The position numbers and the translations under genes are program-made. The notes beneath the pieces are model-generated. The model worked only from the letters and a program-made list of their open reading frames with translations, made no database searches and was not told where the DNA came from. A DNA stretch of 64,000 nt from Lutibacter citreus (GTDB lineage: Bacteria; Bacteroidota; Bacteroidia; Flavobacteriales; Flavobacteriaceae). Shown here in pieces: positions 55,263 to 64,000 of the stretch. Each line of letters opens with the position of its first letter. Position 1 is the first letter of the stretch. The DNA lies in contig NZ_QEIH01000003.1 of assembly GCF_003260195.1 (NCBI RefSeq), positions 248,001 to 312,000 of the forward strand, given 5' to 3'.

Positions 55263-55865
55263 TTATGGTTTTAATTGATTTAAGTATAATGATAAACCAG
55301 AAATATATTGATCAAGAATACTATCATTATCATATAATTTTCTAATTCCTCTAATTCCTTCAAAAGCACTAATTAAATAAATTGCTACGGCTTCACTAGC
55401 AATTTCTTTTTTTATAGCGTTTTGCTTTTTACCTTTTTCAATAAGAATTACAAGTTCTTTTTTCCATTTTTCAACAATGTTTTTTAAAGCCAATTGATAG
55501 CTACTTTCATAATTTCCTATTTCATTGATAAAGTTGTTCATAGGGCATCCGTTTTGTTTATCATAAAAAGAAAAGGACTTAATTCTATTTAAAAAAGTGC
55601 TTTGTAAAATTTCCATTGCATGCCCAGGTTCTTTTAAAGGTAAAATCATACCATCGTAAACACGTTTTTGAATTTTTAATTCAATTACTTCTAATCCAAG
55701 TTGGTGTTTACTTTTGTAATGATGATAGAAAGCTCCTTTACTCATTTTTGTAGCTTTCATTACATCATTTATACTTGTACTTTTAAATCCGTTTTTATAA
55801 AACAGATTAAACGCTTCATGCACAATGTGTTGCTTTGTTATTTCAGATTTTAATTCTTGTTGCAT
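55263..55865 (-). CDS. TetR-family regulator
   Basis: A 200-aa protein with the TetR helix-turn-helix at about 10-55 (HEAFNLFYKNGFKSTSINDV, then MSKGAFYHHYKSKHQLG). The remainder is an effector-binding domain. It probably controls the DoxX/SDR genes that follow on the same strand. Confidence 0.9.
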   Translation of the reverse strand: MQQELKSEITKQHIVHEAFNLFYKNGFKSTSINDVMKATKMSKGAFYHHYKSKHQLGLEVIELKIQKRVYDGMILPLKEPGHAMEILQSTFLNRIKSFSFYDKQNGCPMNNFINEIGNYESSYQLALKNIVEKWKKELVILIEKGKKQNAIKKEIASEAVAIYLISAFEGIRGIRKLYDNDSILDQYISGLSLYLNQLKP

Positions 55866-56048
55866 ACAGCGAATATACTAAAAAAAGTACAAGTGGTATG
55901 TTTTATAATATTGCTTACGAATTATATAATATTTGTGCAACTGGAAAATTGGAGTTTTTTCTGCCGTTGCAAATAATATATTGAATGTTTGTTGTCTTTA
56001 TTAGTTTAAATGTGAGTACTCATTTTACGAGTTGTTGTATGTGGAATA

Positions 56049-56717
56049 CTAATTTATCATTTCAAGTTTTTCCATATTTTTTTCAGTCATCATTCTATAT
56101 TGAAAAATATCTTCAATAGTAACAACTGTCATATTTTGTTTGTTTGCAAAATCACAAATTTCAGGAAGTCGTGACATTGTGCCGTCTACATTTGTTAATT
56201 CACATAAAACAGCATATTCTTTTAAACCTGATATTTTCATTAAGTCTATACTTCCTTCCGTATGTCCTCTTCTTTTAAAAACTCCATTTGTTTGTGCTAA
56301 TAAAGGAAATACGTGACCTGGATGTGATAAATCTTCCGGTTTTGCTTCTTCTGAAATGGCTGTTTTGATTGTATGCAATCTATCCTTTGCTGATACCCCT
56401 GTAGTTACTCCTTTTTTTGCTTCAATTGATATGGTAAAAGCCGTTTGGTTTTTACTCGTATTGTTACTAACCATTGGTTTTAATTGAAGACTTTGAGACT
56501 TTTCATCAGTTAAACAAAGACATACTATTCCACTACATTCTCGGATCATTAAAGCCATATCTTTTTCTGTCATTTTCTCTGCAGAAAAAATAATATCACC
56601 TTCATTTTCTCTATTTTCATCATCTACTAGTAAAATTCCGAAACCTTGTTGTAATTTTTTAACAGCATTGTTAACTCTTTCTACGCTGTCTTTTCCAAAT
56701 GTATTTATACTATTCAT
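56049..56717 (-). CDS. ribB: 3,4-dihydroxy-2-butanone-4-phosphate synthase
   Basis: A 222-aa RibB enzyme read from ATG 56717; the longer frame to 56783 adds sequence between the riboswitch and the true start. It converts ribulose 5-phosphate to the riboflavin precursor. [11 protein letters not shown] (catalytic acidic loop), [17 protein letters not shown] and HPGHVFPL are present. The RibA half found in many RibBA proteins is absent. An FMN riboswitch lies upstream, so it is repressed by flavin. Confidence 0.95.
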   Translation of the reverse strand: MNSINTFGKDSVERVNNAVKKLQQGFGILLVDDENRENEGDIIFSAEKMTEKDMALMIRECSGIVCLCLTDEKSQSLQLKPMVSNNTSKNQTAFTISIEAKKGVTTGVSAKDRLHTIKTAISEEAKPEDLSHPGHVFPLLAQTNGVFKRRGHTEGSIDLMKISGLKEYAVLCELTNVDGTMSRLPEICDFANKQNMTVVTIEDIFQYRMMTEKNMEKLEMIN

Positions 56718-56823
56718 CTTTGCTAATTTTAAATTATTAATATTAATTCTTCTGAGCAAAGTGTACAACAATATAATATGCAACTGATTTACATCAATTA
56801 CATAATTAAGTGATAGACTTTTT

Positions 56824-56937
56824 CTTCTCTCATCCAGACTTTAACTGTCGGTTTTGGAGTTTCACCAAATCAGTCCTTTTTCAAGGAGTCGCGGACTTTT
56901 ACCGCCGGTAGAGAATTGCACTCTGCCCCGAAGAAAT
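56824..56937 (-). promoter_or_regulatory. FMN riboswitch (RFN element)
   Basis: Read on the minus strand, the RFN landmarks appear in order: TTCGGGGCAGAGTGCAATTC, ACCGGCGGTAAAAGTCCGCG, GACTGATTTGGTGAAACTCC, ACCGACAGTTAAAGTCTGGA, TGAGAGAAGA. They bind FMN and control the ribB gene that follows. Confidence 0.95.
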
Positions 56938-57071
56938 TCATCACAAAATTAATTAATAATATTCTATTTTAATAGACTTCTTAAAACTTTAAGAAAATCT
57001 TTTTTGCATATAATATTTAAAATTATGTTGATTTTACTCAGGATGAGTAAGTTATTTATTGACTTTAGTTA

Positions 57072-58505
57072 TTATTGAAACCTAAATAAATTATTGCAAT
57101 CCGAATAGTTTACATCACTATTATAATTTTTTAAGTAGGTTATTATTGTTTCGGCACCCGTCAACAATTGAATATTTCCATTTGAAGGGAAATAATTTTC
57201 GTAAACTGCAGGTATGTAATCAATTGTTCCAACCGTTAAAATAGTATTATTAGGTATTATGTTATTATTTAAGTCTTTAATTTGAATTTCATTACCAATT
57301 TGCTCAATTTGAATTCCAGAATAGTAAAAGCCCGACCTTGATCCTATTAAAAAGTTTTTAATTTCAGTTACGCTCATATTATAGATAACAGTACCGTTAT
57401 TAAATGGAGAAATCTCAAAAATTTCTCTATTTGTAATATCCCCTTTATTTAGTGTAGAACGAACTCCTCCAGTATTCTGAAAAGTAACATCTACATTCAT
57501 AGCACCTTTTAAAGCATCTGTATAAAAACAACCAACTTGAGATTTATTATGATTAAAATGAGAATATCCAATAATTTCATTTAAATAAGGTAAATCATTG
57601 TAATCGTCTATAATTGTTTTTAAATCAGCATCATATTCAGTATAGCTATTTAGGTCTATTAATTCATAATTTATTGTTTGAACGGTTTTGTCTTTAATTG
57701 TTAATTCAATTTTACCAAGACCATTTAAATTAGACCCAGACTGAAATATTGGAATATTATTAATAGTAGTATTTATTTTTTGATGAGAATGACCTCCAAT
57801 AATAAGATCAAAATAAGGATATTGTTCAGCAATTTGAGTATCGCCTAAAGAATTACTTCCTCCGTTAAAACCAAGATGCGTTAAGGCAATGTATAAATCA
57901 GAATTTTCTTGTAATTTAATATCGGCATATTGAGCTATTACATTTTCTGGTCGTTGAAAAGTAAGATCTTGAACTCTCCAAGGATGCGTAGAAGGAATTG
58001 TGTGTGTGTCACTTCCATTAGTTTCTACCAAGCCTAAAAAGGTGACTTTTATATTTTCAACACTTATACTTTGATATTCAAAAGGATCTGGAATACTAGA
58101 ATTTCCCACATCTACATTGGCACAAACCCAATTAAAATTAGCTTGTTCCATTCTATCTGTTAATATGGATTCTCCATAGTCAAATTCGTGATTTCCAAAT
58201 ACAGAAACATTAAATCCAACACGATTCATAGCATCAATCATTGGATAGCCTTTCTGTGGGTGATTATCTACAACAGGGTTTCCTGAAAATATATCACCAC
58301 TACAAACCGTTATAACATTTGTTTCTTGTTTTTCTAAGTCTACTATATGTTTAATTTTAGAAAAATTATTTAATTGCCCGTGCTGATCATTTACAAAAAA
58401 TATAGTTAAATTCTTTACTTTAGATGATTGGATGGCTTCGTTATCTTTTGAACACCCGGTAATTAAAATGATTATAGTAAATAGGAAAATATAAATTTTT
58501 TTCAT
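57072..58505 (-). CDS. Lipoprotein 5'-nucleotidase/metallophosphatase
   Basis: A 477-aa protein with a lipobox (LITGC, Cys18). Calcineurin-like metallophosphatase motifs are all visible: NDQHGQL (Asp40, His42), SGDIFSGNP (Asp71), FGNHEFDYG (Asn105, His106), LTHLGFNGG and GGHSHQ. The C-terminal 5-nucleotidase domain follows, with QNTGGVRSTLNKGDIT. It dephosphorylates nucleotides outside the cytoplasm. Single gene on the minus strand. Confidence 0.92.
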   Translation of the reverse strand: MKKIYIFLFTIIILITGCSKDNEAIQSSKVKNLTIFFVNDQHGQLNNFSKIKHIVDLEKQETNVITVCSGDIFSGNPVVDNHPQKGYPMIDAMNRVGFNVSVFGNHEFDYGESILTDRMEQANFNWVCANVDVGNSSIPDPFEYQSISVENIKVTFLGLVETNGSDTHTIPSTHPWRVQDLTFQRPENVIAQYADIKLQENSDLYIALTHLGFNGGSNSLGDTQIAEQYPYFDLIIGGHSHQKINTTINNIPIFQSGSNLNGLGKIELTIKDKTVQTINYELIDLNSYTEYDADLKTIIDDYNDLPYLNEIIGYSHFNHNKSQVGCFYTDALKGAMNVDVTFQNTGGVRSTLNKGDITNREIFEISPFNNGTVIYNMSVTEIKNFLIGSRSGFYYSGIQIEQIGNEIQIKDLNNNIIPNNTILTVGTIDYIPAVYENYFPSNGNIQLLTGAETIITYLKNYNSDVNYSDCNNLFRFQ

Positions 58506-58703
58506 GTATTTATTTTATTAAAGTTGAAGGGATAGTTTAAGATTTGTGCGTTAGAAAATAGAAAATATTTCAGAAAATGCAAATCACTTGTTGAATATTT
58601 GTAGTTTGTATTAGCTCAAATTTAAGCATAAATTATATGAAGTATTGACAACTGTACTTTTATTTCCATTTTTTAATCAGTTCTAGTAATCCTCTTTCAA
58701 TTT

Positions 58704-58853
58704 CTAAATAATATATTTAGTCCCATATTGGAAGTAGAGTATTACATCTAAAAGACTTGTAAAGACAATTATAAAAACACATATTAGTTTATTATTTCCT
58801 TTAATAACATTTCTTAAAATATCAATTAAAGCAATAATAGGAAGTATTATTGT
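58704..58853 (-). pseudogene. Truncated PLDc_N-like segment
   Basis: The minus frame reads ILPIIALIDILRNVIKGNNK, then LICVFIIVFTSLLDVILYF to a stop at 58704. This matches the small PLD-nuclease N-terminal membrane domain (LPIIALIDILR...NNKLIW...). No start codon: a stop precedes it in frame. A relic, probably. Confidence 0.5.
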
Positions 58854-59098
58854 TTAATCCAAGCGAATAATACCATCATCTATTGGTAAAATAGTTAATT
58901 TATATCTTTTTGGTTTGGGAATAGTCATTAATCCAATTTTCTTTGGTTCAGGTGTTTTATTTTTTTAGAAGCCTCAATAACTGAAGTAAGTTGATTGTCT
59001 CCAATTTTAACAGGAAACATAGCTCCAATGGTCAATCATGTTTTGGTATTTCTACAGGTAAACTAGTTTCCTTTTAATACTGTTTTAATTCTTCTTAG
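58854..59098 (-). pseudogene. Frameshifted C-terminal gene remnant
   Basis: Three frames join if one base is added at two places: KETSLPVEIPKHD, then TIGAMFPVKIGDNQLTSVIE, then, after a run of seven A, PEPKKIGLMTIPKPKRYKLT to the stop at 58854. An in-frame TAA also lies upstream. Either it is a real pseudogene or the homopolymer is a sequencing error. Family not recognised. Confidence 0.45.
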
Positions 59099-59135
59099 TT
59101 CCTAACTAATAATAATATAAATTTGTTTTTAATTG

Positions 59136-61598
59136 TTAATTCTTATAAGAATTAAGATGTATAGAGGTGCTTCCCAATTTCTCAGAACTAATCGTACAAG
59201 TTATTGAACCAGCCTCTTTTGTTGATTGAATAATTGCCAAGCACTTACCATTAAAAGCAGTTCTTTTATTAGCTTTAAAAGGTTCTAATCCCATATTATC
59301 TCCATTTCCGACACCTACAATTTTAGCAGGACCTCCAATATAAAATTCAATTAAATTATTTGCTGTTGGAACTTCATTTCCGTCTTTATCAAGAATGGTG
59401 CATTCTACATAAATCAAATCTTGCCCATTTGCTTTCATTTCAACTCTTCGAGTTTCTACTTTTATAGATGTTGCTTCTCCCGCTGTTTTCACTATTTTTT
59501 CAGCAATTACTTTTCCGTTTTTATAAGATAAAGCTTTTAATTCACCTGATTTATAAACCACCTCCCAAGTCTGGTATTCAACCTCATTTACATCATTTTT
59601 CTGTTTACCTAATGATTTTCCATCTTGAAATAATTCTACAGCATCTCCATTAGTAAAAGCATAAACCTTTACAAGATCTCGTTCCATTCCTATTAAATTC
59701 CAATGTGGGAAAATATGTACCATTGGTTTGTTTGTCCATTGACTTTGATAAAAGTAGTAAGCATCTTTTGGAAAACCTGCCAAATCAATAACTCCAAAAC
59801 TAGATGAGCGTGCTGGCCAACCATAAGGAATTACTTCCCCAAGATAATCCCATCCTGTCCATATAAATTGCCCCATTACATATTTCCGATGTTTAATATC
59901 TCTCCATGCTGCAATTCCTAATTCAGAAATAGGCGCTTCTCTTTCCGCCCAATTATACGATTCATCATCTTCATAATTCAACTTATCCCAAAAGGCCTTT
60001 TTACTTTCACCATAAAGATGAGTTCCTCTAGGATAAAATGATTTTTCAGAAACACATTCTGTAATTACAGCCATACCATCAGGAACTAATTCACGCTCTT
60101 TGTCTAATGTAGGTTCCCACATATAATTATAACCTCTAATATCTGAAGTAGATGTAGATTTATCACTTGGCCATCTTTTTCCTCCATATCCATTTACTCC
60201 ATTAGTCGTAGGGCGATAATCAAGTTTGTGAACAATATCTGCAAGTCGTTTTCCAATTAAAGCTCCTTTATCGTTCTTCATCTCTAAAATTTCATTTCCT
60301 ATACTCCACATTATTACAGATGGATGATTACGGTCACGTAAAATGAAATCACTTAAATCACGATCTGCCCATTCCTTAAATTGCTTTGCATAATAGTCAA
60401 CAGGAAGTCTTGATTTCTTTCCATTTGTAGTTATTCCTGGACTTTTCCCCTTCTCCCATTCATCAAACATTTCATTCATAACTAAAAAGCCCATACTATC
60501 GCACACTTTTAAAAATTCAGTAGAAAAAGGATTATGTGCGGTACGAATGGCATTACATCCCATCTCTTGCAATTTTTCCAACTGACGTTCCGTTGTTCTA
60601 CGATGAACGGCTGCTCCTAACGGACCTCCTGCATGATGCAAACAAACACCTTTTAATTTAGTTACTTTTCCGTTTAACTTAAAACCATCGGTAGCACTAA
60701 ATTCTAGTGTACGAATACCTGTCTTATTTCTTTCAGAATAAACAACATTCTTACCATCTAAAATTTCAGTTTCAATAGTATATAAATTTGGTATTTCTGA
60801 AGACCAAATTTGAGGATTTGGTACTTTTAGAATTGTTTTCACAATTGTTTTTCCCGGTTCAATGTTTAAATCTTTAGTTGTTTTAGCAACCAATTTACCA
60901 TCTAACGTAAATGCCTTTTGACGAATAATTACTACTTTATTTTCATCTAAATCATTCTGAACAGAAGTTTCAATTTTTATATCAGCTTTTGAGGATGTGA
61001 AATTATCAGCAACAATATAATTGCCCCAAACAGGAACATATATTTTATTGGTTGATATTAAATTAACATGACGATAAATTCCTGTTCCAGTATACCACCG
61101 TGAACCAGGTTGACTTGAATTATCTAATTTCACAGAAATAACATTCTCACTTCCAAAATTAATATGTTCTGTCATATCATAATGAAAAGCAATGTATCCC
61201 ATTGGGCGTTTACCCAATAAATGACCATTAATAAACACTTCAGAATTTCGATATGCACCATCAAAATATATTACAAACCGTTTGTCTTTTTGACTTACTG
61301 AAACCTTAAATGTTTTTCTATACATTACCTTGCCTGTTGGTAACCAAGCACCTCGTGAATGAGATGGATTATCTTTGCTGAAATTACCTTCAATACTCCA
61401 ATCGTGCGGTAAATCAACATCTCGCCAATCAGTATCTTTAAATGTAGATGACTCGACACCTTCTATATCACCTGCTTTAAACTTCCACCCGAAATCGAAA
61501 TTTTCATTAGTATTTTTTGTAAGAATTTTATTACAGGCCGTAAATAAAACAAGTACCAATACAGCGCTAAGAATTGTAAGCGTTTTTAATCTTTTCAT
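59136..61598 (-). CDS. Glycoside hydrolase family 2 (beta-galactosidase-like)
   Basis: An 820-aa lipoprotein (lipobox LFTAC, Cys22). Sugar-binding domain about 30-190, beta-sandwich to 300, then a TIM barrel. NHPSVIMWSIGNE (Glu436) is the acid/base and AVITECVSE (Glu514) the nucleophile by GH2 convention. The C-terminal beta domains extend to the end. It removes beta-linked galactose or a related sugar from glycans. Next to two hydrolase genes on the same strand. Confidence 0.93.
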   Translation of the reverse strand: MKRLKTLTILSAVLVLVLFTACNKILTKNTNENFDFGWKFKAGDIEGVESSTFKDTDWRDVDLPHDWSIEGNFSKDNPSHSRGAWLPTGKVMYRKTFKVSVSQKDKRFVIYFDGAYRNSEVFINGHLLGKRPMGYIAFHYDMTEHINFGSENVISVKLDNSSQPGSRWYTGTGIYRHVNLISTNKIYVPVWGNYIVADNFTSSKADIKIETSVQNDLDENKVVIIRQKAFTLDGKLVAKTTKDLNIEPGKTIVKTILKVPNPQIWSSEIPNLYTIETEILDGKNVVYSERNKTGIRTLEFSATDGFKLNGKVTKLKGVCLHHAGGPLGAAVHRRTTERQLEKLQEMGCNAIRTAHNPFSTEFLKVCDSMGFLVMNEMFDEWEKGKSPGITTNGKKSRLPVDYYAKQFKEWADRDLSDFILRDRNHPSVIMWSIGNEILEMKNDKGALIGKRLADIVHKLDYRPTTNGVNGYGGKRWPSDKSTSTSDIRGYNYMWEPTLDKERELVPDGMAVITECVSEKSFYPRGTHLYGESKKAFWDKLNYEDDESYNWAEREAPISELGIAAWRDIKHRKYVMGQFIWTGWDYLGEVIPYGWPARSSSFGVIDLAGFPKDAYYFYQSQWTNKPMVHIFPHWNLIGMERDLVKVYAFTNGDAVELFQDGKSLGKQKNDVNEVEYQTWEVVYKSGELKALSYKNGKVIAEKIVKTAGEATSIKVETRRVEMKANGQDLIYVECTILDKDGNEVPTANNLIEFYIGGPAKIVGVGNGDNMGLEPFKANKRTAFNGKCLAIIQSTKEAGSITCTISSEKLGSTSIHLNSYKN

Positions 61599-61609
61599 AA
61601 AGAATTATT

Positions 61610-63076
61610 TTATTTTTTCAGCTTTTTGGTTCCTCTAAAATCTTCCGCAGTTGGAACCCAAGTTCTATTATATTTTGTAACTGGTTTGTATTCGAAATAC
61701 CTCGCTTTACTTTCTGAATCCAATGATTTCCCAAGCGTATTTAATGTCTCAGAATCAGTAGCTGGCCATACTCCAGTTTCAATACGTTGCTTCATAGTTT
61801 CAATAGCAGCAAGCCATTCGGCCAAACTGAAACTACAGTGTCCCCAACTATCTACATAGGCTATTCTAAAAAAATCAGAATACCCTCTTTCCTTCACCAA
61901 TTCACCGTATCCTTGTGCCATACTCGGATATACTAATCCATCTCCACTAGTATTGATTCTTAAAAGAGGAACTTTAGGTTCTCCAAGATGTGTTCTTCCC
62001 GGTGCACTCCACCATTTCAAGGCATTAGCATCTGCCTCAATACGTTTAAAAGAATTGATCTTATCAAGTTCATCACTTAAATTAAGCTGGGTGTTTTTAT
62101 AAAGTTTTTCAACAGCTTTTTTGTACTGTGGATTTCCATTTTCAAAGGATATTTTATAATCTACATTGGTATTGAATCTTAATTGCCCTGGAGCTGACTG
62201 TTCCAACATACCTGTTCCGAATGCTTTTCTAGAAGGTAATAACATGCGTATACACTGATACATACATTCTTGAAGTGTTTTTGCATTATTAACGTCTGGT
62301 GAGGGTGGTGCTTTCATCCAAGCTGCTCCCCAAGCCGGCCATTGTCCAATAGTTACAGCCAAAGCAATACGTGCTCGTCCCTCAGGTGTTTTTTGTGCAT
62401 TATCAATTGCTGTTCTCCACTTTTTTTCTACATCCTCAATTACTTTTCCTTTTAGGGGTAACCCTACAATTGGTAATTCAGGAGCAATTAAAGCCTGTAA
62501 AACAAAGAGTCCATCTAAGTGTGTGTTTGCCATCCATGGGCTTGTTGAGGCACAGCCAGCAATAGCTCCATCAATTCGATCAGGATGAATTTCAGCCATA
62601 GCCAAAGTTATTGTTCCTCCACCTGAACAACCTAGCTGTATCACATTTTTAGGCTTTCCATAAATGGATTCAAAAATATCTAAAACAGAGATTACATCAT
62701 GAATTTCATGTGCTGGGTCATAGTTGTATAATCGACCAGATCGACGTTGAGTACCTGATAGAGCAAAACCATGCTCAAGCAAGTATAAATTCCTTTTTGA
62801 ATTAGCTGACTTTACATAGTCAAGATCACTAATAAGTGTACCATTCCAATTTTCTGGAACACGAATCATGTACTTTGTACCACGAATTGGAATGCTATCC
62901 AGTACTTCTGAATAATTAGATTCTATGCTAACTTCAACTGGCGAATTTTCTAAATCAGGAATGTACCAGTTTTGTGAAGACTGCCCATTTTTCTCTTGTG
63001 CGTGAGTAGTATTGAAGAATCCTGCAATAAATACAATGAGAATTATTATCGCTATTTGAAATTTTTTAGTATTCAT
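61610..63076 (-). CDS. Secreted alpha/beta hydrolase, tannase/esterase-like
   Basis: A 488-aa protein from ATG 63076. The longer frame to 63106 adds ten charged residues before the signal peptide (MNTKKFQIAIIILIVFIAGF, cleaved after THAQ). The nucleophile elbow is VIQLGCSGGGTITLAMAE. Late sequence carries SGDGLVYPSMAQGYG and GHCSFSLAEW, giving the Asp and His of a triad. The CxSGGG form resembles tannase/feruloyl esterase members. It likely cleaves an ester on the polysaccharide. Confidence 0.82.
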   Translation of the reverse strand: MNTKKFQIAIIILIVFIAGFFNTTHAQEKNGQSSQNWYIPDLENSPVEVSIESNYSEVLDSIPIRGTKYMIRVPENWNGTLISDLDYVKSANSKRNLYLLEHGFALSGTQRRSGRLYNYDPAHEIHDVISVLDIFESIYGKPKNVIQLGCSGGGTITLAMAEIHPDRIDGAIAGCASTSPWMANTHLDGLFVLQALIAPELPIVGLPLKGKVIEDVEKKWRTAIDNAQKTPEGRARIALAVTIGQWPAWGAAWMKAPPSPDVNNAKTLQECMYQCIRMLLPSRKAFGTGMLEQSAPGQLRFNTNVDYKISFENGNPQYKKAVEKLYKNTQLNLSDELDKINSFKRIEADANALKWWSAPGRTHLGEPKVPLLRINTSGDGLVYPSMAQGYGELVKERGYSDFFRIAYVDSWGHCSFSLAEWLAAIETMKQRIETGVWPATDSETLNTLGKSLDSESKARYFEYKPVTKYNRTWVPTAEDFRGTKKLKK

Positions 63077-63139
63077 TTCTCTTTTGTTTCTGATACAATT
63101 GTTCATCGATATTTTTAATTTGAAAATATATGCCTGTTT

Positions 63140-64000
63140 TTATTTAAACAGTAAAGGAGCTAAATCCCTTAAATTTTTACGCCATACCATCATTGAGTGA
63201 CCTCCTGGCATTTCACTGAATTTGTATTTAATACCTGCTTCATCAAAAAGATTCAATGTTTCCATACCATTTTCGTATGCTAGATCCTCAGGACCTCCTT
63301 GAGTAAAATACATTAGCTTAACTGATTTATTAAAATTAGAGGCTATTTTATTTAACTGATTTTTTCTTAACTCTTTGTCATCACTTATACCTCTTTTCTT
63401 TGCCCAACTATCTGCTAACCACCATCCTGAACTTAAGGCACATATGTAATTAAAATCTTGATAGTTAGACATTGCTGTTTCCAATGTTTGAAGTCCACCC
63501 ATTGACAAGCCCATAATGGCTCTATGAGCACTATCTGTATATACATTATAATTCGACTCAATAAAAGGAATAATACCTTTCATTAAATCATCTCGGAACA
63601 GAGGTAAATTTCCAAACTTTTTATCAGATTCTATGTTTGCATTTGGCATAACCACAATCATTGGCTCTATCTTCCCATCAGCTAAAAGGTTATCTAAAAT
63701 ATTACCTGCACAACCTATAGATGCCCATATATCATCATTATTATTACCTCCACCGTGAATTAAATACAATACAGGTAACTTTCCTTCTGATTTTTCAAAA
63801 CCAGCTGGCGTCCAAACTTTTAAACGCCTCATTTGATTCAAGGTTTCCGACTTATAAAAACGTTCAGATATTGCTCCGTGAGGAACATCTTCCTTCATTG
63901 TAAAAAAATCATTACCATCAGTCATTATAAAAATAGAAGCAGCTTCAGTAGAAGAAGATGCTTTTGGATCGAATGTTCTTACACCATCAACATAAAATCC
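63140..64000 (-). CDS. Esterase, alpha/beta hydrolase (partial)
   Basis: The open frame continues past 63925 to the window edge without a stop, so the 5' end is missing. The internal ATG at 63925 is not the start: the sequence before it (GFYVDGVRTFDP) looks like the family's CBM48-like N-terminal domain. LPVLYLIHGGGNNNDD (oxyanion), AIMGLSMGGLQTLE (Ser nucleophile) and PGGHSMMVW (His) match the esterase-D/ferulic-acid-esterase family. It stands beside the tannase-like gene and probably works with it. Confidence 0.85.
   Translation of the reverse strand, partial: GFYVDGVRTFDPKASSSTEAASIFIMTDGNDFFTMKEDVPHGAISERFYKSETLNQMRRLKVWTPAGFEKSEGKLPVLYLIHGGGNNNDDIWASIGCAGNILDNLLADGKIEPMIVVMPNANIESDKKFGNLPLFRDDLMKGIIPFIESNYNVYTDSAHRAIMGLSMGGLQTLETAMSNYQDFNYICALSSGWWLADSWAKKRGISDDKELRKNQLNKIASNFNKSVKLMYFTQGGPEDLAYENGMETLNLFDEAGIKYKFSEMPGGHSMMVWRKNLRDLAPLLFK

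Larger units (their letters stand above)
58506..59135. other. Region of gene remnants
   Basis: No intact gene. On the minus strand it contains a truncated PLDc_N-type membrane segment (58704-58853) and a frameshifted C-terminus (58854-59098). Confidence 0.6.

Noticed and set aside
56718..56783. N-terminal extension of RibB
   Set aside because: The 22 extra residues lie in the leader downstream of the riboswitch and do not fit the family start.
1..64000. tRNA, rRNA, IS elements, integrases
   Set aside because: Looked for by eye on both strands; no cloverleaf-like sequence, transposase motif or recombinase was recognised.

Overview
The base composition (strongly AT-rich), the lack of Shine-Dalgarno sequences, the TAnnTTTG/TTG promoter pattern, and the gene families present (polysaccharide sulfatases, SusCD-type biology without SusCD here, TPR-HTH regulators, OMP_b-brl_3 receptors, DUF3667) point to a marine member of the Bacteroidota, most likely Flavobacteriaceae. 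The genus cannot be fixed from the sequence. No rRNA, tRNA, IS element, integrase or CRISPR array was seen.

Layout. 1-3.2 kb: a CAP-domain lipoprotein between copies of a palindromic element, a thioesterase, a glycosyltransferase, and a 43-residue KPG-repeat peptide gene. 3.3-9.8 kb: a tight five-gene operon that is the strongest candidate for an unusual system. It encodes a membrane TPR sensor-like protein, a one-TM protein, a caspase-like/alpha-beta-hydrolase/TPR fusion, a 74-aa phage-type small protein and a membrane-anchored TIR protein. 9.8-20 kb: cold-shock protein, SF2 helicase, two exporters/transporters, two secreted EF-hand proteins, a SatP-type transporter and a cation-chloride-cotransporter-like permease. 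20-38.4 kb: an outer-membrane receptor, then several small-molecule/electrophile-response units (HxlR with an oxidoreductase and ABM monooxygenases; AraC with ABM, aldo/keto reductase and redoxin; nitroreductase; quinone oxidoreductase; cupin), a DEAD-box helicase, a tail-fibre-like S74 protein and a BCCT transporter whose 3' end is caught in a 157-bp tandem triplication.

39.9-52.3 kb: a sulfated-fucan-type degradation cluster with a TPR-HTH regulator, five formylglycine sulfatases and a GH29 fucosidase, all secreted. No SusC/SusD pair lies in the window. 52.3-56 kb: two small membrane genes next to cassette-like repeats, then SDR, DoxX and TetR. 56-58.5 kb: RibB under an FMN riboswitch and a lipoprotein 5'-nucleotidase. 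58.7-64 kb: gene remnants, then a second carbohydrate block (GH2, two alpha/beta hydrolases) that runs off the right edge.

Working model. The operon at 3.3-9.8 kb pairs two effector-type enzymes (caspase-like protease/hydrolase and TIR) with membrane and TPR sensing parts, which is the logic of abortive-infection or programmed-death systems. This is inference from domain content. The remainder is ordinary accessory metabolism of an algal-polysaccharide-degrading marine bacterium.
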